NCBI RefSeq assembly: GCF_014697425.1
Contig: NZ_JACJRU010000006.1
Span: 1 to 64,000, forward strand
Source of the DNA: Nostoc sp. FACHB-110
GTDB taxonomy: Bacteria; Cyanobacteriota; Cyanobacteriia; Cyanobacteriales; Nostocaceae
Reading direction: 5' to 3'
DNA length: 64,000 nucleotides
Shown here: positions 18,191 through 25,211 of the stretch, piece by piece
Position numbering within the stretch: the stretch's first letter is position 1
Layout: every line of letters starts with the position of its first letter
The notes under the pieces: generated by a model
Told to the model about the DNA's origin: nothing
What the model saw: only the letters and a program-made list of their open reading frames with translations
Database searches by the model: none
Program-made: the position numbers and the translations under genes

Positions 18191-18757
18191 ATGAAATTTA
18201 TTTCTTACATTTTGATGGCATTTTTATTGCTACTGACAGCTTGCAGTTCTCCAGTCCACAGTTCTGGTGCAGAACTTAAAGCCCAAGCCCCAATTAGTGG
18301 CCCTAGTATTCAAGGCACTTTGAAAGCTACCCAAACTGAAAATGGGTTTGTTTGGATGGCTGTGGAACTGAACGGCGACCCCAAAATCTTGACTCCGGGA
18401 CTTCATGGGGTTCACATCCATGAAAAAGGCAGTTGTCAAGCAGGTACAGAAAAGCCTTTTACTTCTGCTGGTGGACATTTTGATCCTGGCCCCTTCGGCT
18501 CATCGACTCCGGTAGAAAAAAATCATCCTTATCATTTAGGTGATTTACCAAATATTAAAATTAATCCCCTTGGTCAAGGTCGTTTAGAAGCATTTATTAG
18601 CAGTGTCAGCCTGAAGGAAGGGCCACTGAGTTTATTTGATAATGATGGTAGTGCAGTTATTATCCATAAACTAACCGATCAAAAGAAGGCTGGCGGGACA
18701 GCTGACGAAGCTGGTGGCGGTCGTCTGGCTTGCGGTGCGATCGCATTAGTTAAGTAG
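18191..18757 (+). CDS. sodC: Cu/Zn superoxide dismutase lipoprotein
   Basis: This enzyme disproportionates superoxide in the envelope. The lipoprotein signal ends in LLTAC (about Cys18). Metal ligands are all visible: GVHIHEKGSC (two Cu histidines), GGHFDP (bridging His), HPYHLGDLP (Zn histidines and Asp) and GSAVIIHKL (fourth Cu His). The disulfide pair (GSC, LACG) and the guiding Arg in GGGRLACGAI are present, so it should be active. GTG at 18182 would add three residues; ATG 18191 starts the signal peptide cleanly. Cu/Zn enzymes are less common than Fe, Mn or Ni forms in cyanobacteria. It stands alone between a pentapeptide gene and a kinase. Confidence 0.93.
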   Translation: MKFISYILMAFLLLLTACSSPVHSSGAELKAQAPISGPSIQGTLKATQTENGFVWMAVELNGDPKILTPGLHGVHIHEKGSCQAGTEKPFTSAGGHFDPGPFGSSTPVEKNHPYHLGDLPNIKINPLGQGRLEAFISSVSLKEGPLSLFDNDGSAVIIHKLTDQKKAGGTADEAGGGRLACGAIALVK

Positions 18758-19063
18758 TCAACCTTAGTAGGGGGAACTAAAGTTTGTTCTCTCTACTTCA
18801 ATATACTTAAGTTTGTGCAGCAATAATTTAAATTACTATAAGTAGAACAGTAAAAAGACGTAAATATTTTATAGTGGGGATAAACTAGGAGCTAAAAGAA
18901 TTTTAGATTTTGGATTGGTTGATGACAAATCTAAAATTGCTAATCACAAATCCAATCTGAAAAGGGCTAGAGAAAAAAGGTTTAAAGCTGCATTTATCTT
19001 TTTTCGTGGTTGCCCAATTAGGAAACCAACAGACACACCATCAAATTCAACCTTCCTAACACT
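18758..19063. other. Intergenic region with an inverted repeat
   Basis: About 300 bases. TTTTAGATTT (18901-18910) pairs with AAATCTAAAA (18927-18936), followed by a looser second pair (GGATTGG with CCAATC at 18952-18957). It could act as a terminator for sodC or be a dispersed palindromic repeat. No gene is seen. Confidence 0.4.
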
Positions 19064-21184
19064 ATGCTTGCAGGGGTGAAAAAGTTCTTTATACAGCCAA
19101 TGTTTGTTTCTAGTGTGCTAGTTACACTAATTTTGGCTGGAGTTCAAAGGCTAGGGCTATTAGAATCTTTTGAACTCAAAGTTTTTGACCAGATGATCCA
19201 AAAGCGTGCCGAACTACCTCCTGATCCGCGCTTGCTGATTGTGGGATTTACAGAAGAAGATATCCAAGAACTCAAACAATCATCGCCATCAGGAGAAGTA
19301 CTCAACCAGCTGTTGAAGAAATTAGAAACTAACCAAGCTCGTGTCATTGCTTTAGACTTTTTTCGGGACATACCTGTAGAACCTGGTCACACCAAATTAT
19401 TGAAGCACCTGCAAACTAGTAATAAAACAATTGCCATTTGTAGTGCTACAGCACCACCACCCCAAGGATTAGAAGCAACCAGCATCGGCTTTGCAGATTT
19501 ACCAGAAGATCCCGACGGGGTGATTCGTCGTGCTTTGTTATTTGCCAACCCAGAATCTAAATCACCTTGTCAAAGTCAATACTCTGTTGCTGTGTTAACG
19601 GCACTACAATATTTAGGCGAAACTGCCAACATCCAACCGCAACTTTCACCCACAGGCGACTCATTACAACTGGGTAAAACAGTCTTTCACCGCTTGGAAC
19701 AAAACTCTGGCGGTTATTTTAATGCAGATAATGGCGGTTTTCAAATCTTGCTGAACTACCGTTCGTTGGATAATGTTGCCAAACAGGTGAGTTTTGTCGA
19801 TCTGCTCAACAATAAAGTTGATCCGGCTTTGATTAAAGGCAAAATCATTTTAATTGGGGCAACAGCACCCAGCAAACAAGATATTCGCAATACTCCCTAC
19901 AGTGATGGCAGGCAAGATAACTCTGGCAAAATGGCAGGGATTGTGATTCATGCTCAAATAGTCAGTGAAATTATCAGCGCAGTTTTAGACGAGCGCCCGA
20001 TATTTTGGTACTTACCAGAATGGGGTGAAATTCTGTGGATTGGGGCTTGGACTTTATTAGGTGCTGCGATCGCATCACACATTCAGCATCCACTACGCTT
20101 AGGATTAGCAAGTGGCGCGTCTATCGTCGTTTTGTTAGGCAGTGGCTTTTTTATCTTCACTCATTCTGGATGGATTCCATTAGCACCACCGACAATAGGA
20201 CTCATTGCCGCCGCAGGTAGCGTAGTAGTCTACACGGCATACCGGAACAAACAACAAGGCAATGAAATCGCCGCTAAAATTCAAGAGCAAGAAAAAACGA
20301 TTTCCCTATTACAATCTCTGCTGCGAGAAGGTGGCCCAACAACTTACGAAGACCGCGATCTTGTTGACAGTATGCCCCAAAGCGGCAAAGTGCTGAATAA
20401 TCGCTATAAAGTGACGCAAATCCTGGGTGCGGGGGGTTTTAGTTACACTTATTTAGCTGAAGATACGCTGCGTCCGGGTGCGCCAAAATGCGTTGTCAAG
20501 CATCTGCAACCAGCCAAAAGCGATCCGAGATTTTTAGAAGTTGCTAGACGCTTATTTAAAACAGAAGCGGAAATCTTAGAAATTTTAGGAACTCACAATC
20601 GAATTCCTCAATTATTGGCTTATTTTGAAGAAAGTCAGCAATTTTATCTGGTACAAGAATTTATTGCTGGACATTGTTTGCAGGATGAACTACATACAGG
20701 TAAGCGTCTAGAAGAAGCAGCAGTAATCAAGCTTTTGCAGGATGTTTTAGAAGTCTTAGTCTTTGTTCACGGCCATCATGTGATTCATCGAGATATCAAA
20801 CCCAGCAATTTGATGCGGCGAGAAGCTGATAGCAAAATAGTTTTGATTGACTTTGGCGCAGTCAAACAAATTCAACCGCAACCAGAAGAAGAAAACTTGA
20901 CAGTGGCTGTTGGGACACTGGGTTATGCCTCGCCAGAACAACTCATGGGACAGCCAAGGCTGAACAGCGATATTCATGCTTTAGGGATGATTGGCATTCA
21001 AGCTTTATGTGGCAAAAATGCCAAAGAAATTGAACGCGATCCGCAGACGACTGTACCAATGTGGCGAAATATGGGGCAATGTTCTGATGCGTTAGCGGCA
21101 ATATTAGACAGAATGACAGCCTATGATTTTATCCGAAGATATCAATCGGCACAAGAAGTTTTAGAAGATTTGAAAAAAATTTAG
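19064..21184 (+). CDS. CHASE2-domain Ser/Thr protein kinase
   Basis: This 706-residue membrane sensor kinase has an N-terminal helix (residues 12-30), an extracytoplasmic CHASE2 domain (about 30-310, with ARVIALDFFRD and GFADLPEDPDGVIRRAL), and three membrane helices (about 320-395). A short coiled linker is followed by a Hanks-type kinase domain (about 445-705). Catalytic motifs are intact: glycine loop LGAGGFSYTYLAED, the VVK lysine, HRDIKPSN (about 575), DFGA (about 595) and the GTLGYASPEQLMG activation segment. It should phosphorylate Ser/Thr in response to an unknown envelope signal. Two FHA proteins encoded nearby are obvious candidate readers of its phosphothreonines, but no link is proven. 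Confidence 0.92.
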   Translation: MLAGVKKFFIQPMFVSSVLVTLILAGVQRLGLLESFELKVFDQMIQKRAELPPDPRLLIVGFTEEDIQELKQSSPSGEVLNQLLKKLETNQARVIALDFFRDIPVEPGHTKLLKHLQTSNKTIAICSATAPPPQGLEATSIGFADLPEDPDGVIRRALLFANPESKSPCQSQYSVAVLTALQYLGETANIQPQLSPTGDSLQLGKTVFHRLEQNSGGYFNADNGGFQILLNYRSLDNVAKQVSFVDLLNNKVDPALIKGKIILIGATAPSKQDIRNTPYSDGRQDNSGKMAGIVIHAQIVSEIISAVLDERPIFWYLPEWGEILWIGAWTLLGAAIASHIQHPLRLGLASGASIVVLLGSGFFIFTHSGWIPLAPPTIGLIAAAGSVVVYTAYRNKQQGNEIAAKIQEQEKTISLLQSLLREGGPTTYEDRDLVDSMPQSGKVLNNRYKVTQILGAGGFSYTYLAEDTLRPGAPKCVVKHLQPAKSDPRFLEVARRLFKTEAEILEILGTHNRIPQLLAYFEESQQFYLVQEFIAGHCLQDELHTGKRLEEAAVIKLLQDVLEVLVFVHGHHVIHRDIKPSNLMRREADSKIVLIDFGAVKQIQPQPEEENLTVAVGTLGYASPEQLMGQPRLNSDIHALGMIGIQALCGKNAKEIERDPQTTVPMWRNMGQCSDALAAILDRMTAYDFIRRYQSAQEVLEDLKKI

Positions 21185-21193
21185 GAAAAAATT

Positions 21194-21248
21194 AAAAATG
21201 CGATCGCTAGCTTTGATTACTACTTCCGAAATAAGCGATCGCATTTTT
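21194..21248. terminator. Hairpin with HIP1 in both arms
   Basis: AAAAATGCGATCGCT (21194-21208) is the exact reverse complement of AGCGATCGCATTTTT (21234-21248), with a 25-base loop. A-tract and T-tract on the outside make it a bidirectional terminator candidate. It lies 10 bases after the kinase stop codon. The rest of the gap to 21580 is AT-rich with no gene. Confidence 0.65.
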
Positions 21249-21580
21249 ATCTACTTTAGTATTTATATCTTACGTTGTAAAATTTGAGCATAGTGCAATT
21301 ACACTACCTAACGAAAGATTGTATCCAAAAATCGATATCTACTACAAAATAGATGTTTTTATTGATGATTATTGTCACTATACTCAGTAGGTGTATACAC
21401 AGAAGTCAACTCTGAATAACTTTGGGAGAATTAGAAGCAAGAAAAAATTTCTCATCTAAAAATTTAAGTCAATTATCAAAATTAATCTGACGAGGCAATG
21501 TTTACAGCAAGGTTGATTCATTTTTCCTTATAACTTGTCTCTAAGGGCTGTACATTCACCTTAGCCTTATCAAACAAATT

Positions 21581-22270
21581 ATGAATCAAACACTTCTTAG
21601 CACCACAGCATTAATTACAATAACATGGTTCACGCCTCTGGGGGCAATCAAGCCAGCTTCAGCCCAATTAACCCACAGAGAAAGCCTGAATCAAGTAGTT
21701 GCGCCTAATTCAAATTCTCATCAAATTGATTTAGGGAGACAATTATCTGGGATGTTGGTGATTGCTGGTGCAGGAGTCTTTGGTTGGTTTGCTATGCGAA
21801 ATGGCAAACGCCTTTTGTTTCAAAATAATTTAGACCAAAATACTGCTAACGCGGCATTACCAACAATTGAAAAATCGCCGAAAGAACAGCCTATTTACAT
21901 CACAGAAACTACAGATATTCCCACATATATTAAACGAGCCTATAGTCATTTTAAACAAGGGGATACGCAAAAAGCGATCGAGGAATTCAATAAAGCCATT
22001 GGGTTTAATCCTCATAACGCTTATTTGTATGGGGAAAGAGCAAATTTTCGACGCAAAAATCTTGGTGATAAACAAGGAGCAATTGAAGACTACAGCAAAG
22101 CAATTGGTATTCATCCCCAAAACGCACTCTTTTATCTTTGGCGTAGTCAAGCTTATAACGATATGGGGGAACAAAGAAAAGCCATTGAAGACTATAACAC
22201 TGCAATTCGTTTAGCACCAGAAAATACCATGTATCACGATTTTTATGGTGCTGTTAACTCCAGAGAATAA
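21581..22270 (+). CDS. TPR-repeat protein, membrane-anchored
   Basis: This 229-residue protein has a signal peptide (about residues 1-29, ending KPASAQL) and then a second hydrophobic stretch (MLVIAGAGVFGWFAM, about 53-67), so it is probably anchored in the membrane. About residues 105-220 hold three tetratricopeptide repeats: YIKRAYSHFKQGDTQKAIEE, then NLGDKQGAIEDYSKAIG, then DMGEQRKAIEDYNTAIR. They are a protein-interaction scaffold. Partner unknown. It is flanked downstream by about 1 kb of mobile-element debris. Confidence 0.82.
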   Translation: MNQTLLSTTALITITWFTPLGAIKPASAQLTHRESLNQVVAPNSNSHQIDLGRQLSGMLVIAGAGVFGWFAMRNGKRLLFQNNLDQNTANAALPTIEKSPKEQPIYITETTDIPTYIKRAYSHFKQGDTQKAIEEFNKAIGFNPHNAYLYGERANFRRKNLGDKQGAIEDYSKAIGIHPQNALFYLWRSQAYNDMGEQRKAIEDYNTAIRLAPENTMYHDFYGAVNSRE

Positions 22271-22335
22271 TTACTCTTAAAAAGCATTAAATAACTGTAT
22301 ATATTAATCAATAAGCGATCGCTGAATAATTAAAC

Positions 22336-22574
22336 AGGACTTACGCAAAGTCATGAAAAAACGGCGTTGCATAAATGCGGGATGAATTGAGATGTTTAAC
22401 AAAAATAAAATATTGATTCTTCGCGCCTTTGCGCCTTTGCGCGAAACAAAAAACATCCCACTAATCAGCAATGCCGAAAAAACGAACCGCAAAGGGCGCA
22501 TAGACGCGATAGCGGCTTCCCGCAGGGTAGGACACGAAGTTAAGAGGATTTGAGAGGGTTTTTGCGTAAGTCCT
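22336..22574. repeat. MITE-like element, AGGACTTACGCA termini
   Basis: It begins AGGACTTACGCA and ends TGCGTAAGTCCT, a perfect 12-base terminal inverted repeat, with 215 non-coding bases inside. The inside includes the GCGCCTTTGCGCCTTTGCGCG short repeats. Shorter relatives are at 36072-36199 (128 bases) and a single end next to 55178. Confidence 0.75.
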
Positions 22575-22595
22575 ATTAAAATTAAAATAAGTAAT

Positions 22596-22900
22596 ACCAA
22601 TTTTTGATAAAGCTGCATAGAGTTCGATCCCCCTAAAAAAGGCAGGGCTGTTTCATTCGCTCAGATGAGGATTTTGTCAAGAGTATCAGCCAAAAATTTT
22701 AGTGAGTCGGCAATCGAAAAATTACTGTTTCAAGCAGAAAATTTAAGTGTGATCGCCTGGTTCATCAGGAAATTAAGTTGTTGAACTACCTGACTTTTTT
22801 GATTGATACGCTTGTAAATTATGGACTTTTAGGGAATGAAACAGCCCTGCCCTAAAAAAGGGGGGAACAAGAATCAAAGTCACCCTTTTTAAGGGGAGCC
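22596..22900. repeat. Second ACCAATTT-type MITE, interrupted and truncated
   Basis: It begins ACCAATTTTTGATAAAGCTG, matching the right end of the 2688-2822 copy in opposite orientation. The C-rich tract is split by a 211-base insertion at 22641-22851 and resumes as GGGGGGAACAAGAATCAAAG. The far terminus is not found. The sequence passes into GGCGGGTTTCCCGACTTGAGG-like material related to the TAAGAGGATG family. Confidence 0.65.
22641..22851. mobile_element. Nested non-autonomous insertion element (211 bp)
   Basis: The ends are perfect 18-base inverted repeats: GGCAGGGCTGTTTCATTC at 22641-22658 and its complement at 22834-22851. It is flanked by the 8-base direct repeat CTAAAAAA (22633-22640 and 22852-22859), a target-site duplication. 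The inside is about 175 AT-rich bases with no long frame. This is a textbook MITE structure inserted into another repeat. The parental transposase family cannot be named from sequence alone. Confidence 0.85.
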
Positions 22901-23250
22901 AGGGCCGTGGGCGGGTTTCCCGACTTGAGGAGGCACTGCGTTGCGGTGAGCAAATTTTGAGTGAGTGAAGTACACAATTGAGTTCTCAACGCTAGACTCC
23001 TGAATTCTGACTCCTGCTATGAGTCCCATATGATATTTCGTTAAAAAGAAAAATTACCTACGCAAATATACTGTTAAAATCAGTTGAGAAATTCGTCTGT
23101 GATGATTTTTAGGTGTTTTTTTAGTGAAAACACTGATATTTGGTGCTGAATAGATACTGCAATAGTGTGATTTTGAAGATCCGGGTGCGAAAAAATTACG
23201 AAAAAGTCCTGCTCCAAGCTGGATATTCCAACAGGGCAGAGTCTCACTGA
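22901..23250. other. Repeat debris and upstream region of the TpsB gene
   Basis: It contains a GGGCGGGTTTCCCGACTTGA fragment at about 22910-22929 related to the TAAGAGGATG family, and short GACTCCTGAATTCTGACTCC-type STRR sequence at about 22994-23016. The last 200 bases before the TpsB gene show no clear promoter. No TpsA-type gene fits here. Confidence 0.5.
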
Positions 23251-23298
23251 GTGCCTCTACCCTTAGCCAATAAACAAAAATTTTGGTTGATATCTACC

Positions 23299-25110
23299 AT
23301 GTCCGTTGAACATTCTTTGAGTCTACAATCCCAAAAGCGATCGCTAATCCTCATTCTCACACCCTTGTTTCTGGGGAGTTTATCTCCTTATTCAGTCACA
23401 GCCCAGACTGTGAATAATTATTCAGTACCACAAAATCAAGCTCAAACTACTCCCCTACCGCCCCCAGAAAGATTACCTCGTCCAGAAACACCGCCACCAT
23501 CTCTACCACAACCAGAAACCCCCACCCTACCGCCTCCAGAACAACTTTTCCAAACACCCACAGAAACTACTCCACCTCCTGGCACGACTAGCCCTAGTGG
23601 TATCCCACAAACAATTCAAGTCGAGCGATTTGAAGTTATGGGTAGCACCGTATTCAGCCGTGAAGAGTTAGCCAATGCCACCCAGGAATTTATCGGCAAA
23701 CCAATTACTTTTGCAGAATTGTTGCGAGCCAGTGATAAAGTTACGGAACTTTATACAAAAAAAGGTTACATTTCCTCTGGAGCATTTATTCCTGCTAATC
23801 AAACCTTCAAAGCACGGGGCAGTGTTGTTACAATTCAAGTGATTGAAGGTAGCGTCGAAAGTATTGAAGTTAGGGGCTTAAAACGGCTTCAGCCAGACTA
23901 TGTTCGCAGTCGCATCGCCGTCGCCACAGGTAAACCCCTAAACGTCAATAAATTACTCCAAGCACTGCAATTACTCCAGCTTGATCCTTTGATTAAAAAT
24001 ATTTCGGCGGAGTTAGCTGCGGGTTCTCGCCCTGGAACTAGCGTGATTGATGTCAGAGTTGCAGAAGCTAAAACTTTTAACCTGCAAGTGAGTTTAAATA
24101 ATAACCGCGTGCCGAGTATTGGCAGCTTTCAAAGACAAATTCGACTTAATCAAGCTAACTTATTAGGCTTGGGTGATGGGCTTTCGATTGGTTATGGCAA
24201 TACCGATGGTAGTAATGATGTGGATGTCAGCTACACGTTGCCCGTGAATCCTTACAACGGTACGGTGCAGTTTCAATATAACTACGCTACCAGTAATGTG
24301 ATTGAAGAACCCTTCGATGTGTTGGGTATTGAAGGTGAATCGCAAGATTTTGCCATTACATTTCGCCAACCCATTATCCAAACACCTACTACAGAGTTGG
24401 CACTAGGAATCACTGCTAACCGCCGAGAAAGTGATATCGGCTATTTAAAACCTTTGATTAAGCAACGCATTCCTTTTCCTTCACCGGGATCTGTTGATGG
24501 GGAAACGCGCCTGTCGGTATTGCGATTTTTTCAAGATTGGACACAACGCAACAGTAGGCAGGTAATAGCTGCGAGATCGCAGTTTAGTTTTGGGATAGAT
24601 GCCTTTGATGCTACTAACAGTGGCGCACCACCAAATAGCACATTCTTTTCTTGGCGTGGACAAGCCCAATGGGTACGTCTATTAGCACCCGATACCTTAT
24701 TTTTACTCCGTGCCGATGCTCAGTTAGCCGATAGGGCTTTAGTACCTCTTGAACAGTTTGGTTTAGGTGGGCAACAAACTGTGCGCGGCTATCGCCAAGA
24801 TTTGCTGTTAACAGATAATGCCTTTTTCGTTTCTGCTGAACTGCGCTATCCCATTCTGCGCGCCCCGCAATTGGGAGGAGTATTACAAGTCACACCATTT
24901 GTTGATTATGGTACTGCCTATAACAGTTCTAATCGTGCCGATCCTGACCCTAATAGTTTGGCTTCTGTGGGTTTAGGCTTATTGTGGCAAAGTGAAAGAC
25001 TCAATGCTCGCCTTGATTGGGGTATACCATTAATTGAAGTAAATTCTCGCAAAAACACGTTGCAAGAAGAAGGTCTATATTTTTCCTTAGTTTATACCCA
25101 ACCATTTTAG
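23299..25110 (+). CDS. TpsB/ShlB-FhaC family outer-membrane transporter
   Basis: This is a two-partner-secretion pore that exports a large haemagglutinin-like TpsA protein. From ATG 23299 it is 603 residues, with a signal peptide to about residue 36 (ending VTAQT). A long Pro-rich linker (about 45-105) is followed by POTRA domains: IQVERFEVMGSTVFSREEL begins the first, and SVESIEVRGLKRLQPDYV the second. A 16-strand barrel occupies about 265-603. The conserved barrel motif VRGY is in QQTVRGYRQD. An in-frame GTG at 23251 would give 619 residues, but the signal peptide suits 23299 better. No TpsA gene lies within this window, so its substrate must be encoded elsewhere. The CHAT gene follows 101 bases later. 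Confidence 0.9.
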   Translation: MSVEHSLSLQSQKRSLILILTPLFLGSLSPYSVTAQTVNNYSVPQNQAQTTPLPPPERLPRPETPPPSLPQPETPTLPPPEQLFQTPTETTPPPGTTSPSGIPQTIQVERFEVMGSTVFSREELANATQEFIGKPITFAELLRASDKVTELYTKKGYISSGAFIPANQTFKARGSVVTIQVIEGSVESIEVRGLKRLQPDYVRSRIAVATGKPLNVNKLLQALQLLQLDPLIKNISAELAAGSRPGTSVIDVRVAEAKTFNLQVSLNNNRVPSIGSFQRQIRLNQANLLGLGDGLSIGYGNTDGSNDVDVSYTLPVNPYNGTVQFQYNYATSNVIEEPFDVLGIEGESQDFAITFRQPIIQTPTTELALGITANRRESDIGYLKPLIKQRIPFPSPGSVDGETRLSVLRFFQDWTQRNSRQVIAARSQFSFGIDAFDATNSGAPPNSTFFSWRGQAQWVRLLAPDTLFLLRADAQLADRALVPLEQFGLGGQQTVRGYRQDLLLTDNAFFVSAELRYPILRAPQLGGVLQVTPFVDYGTAYNSSNRADPDPNSLASVGLGLLWQSERLNARLDWGIPLIEVNSRKNTLQEEGLYFSLVYTQPF

Positions 25111-25211
25111 GGATTTCCATCTAAAAAATATCCCATCCCTGCGGCCTTTGAGATCAGTTTTTCACCGAACACAATATTGAATCACCAGCCCTTGTAGGAG
25201 CTGCTTATCTT

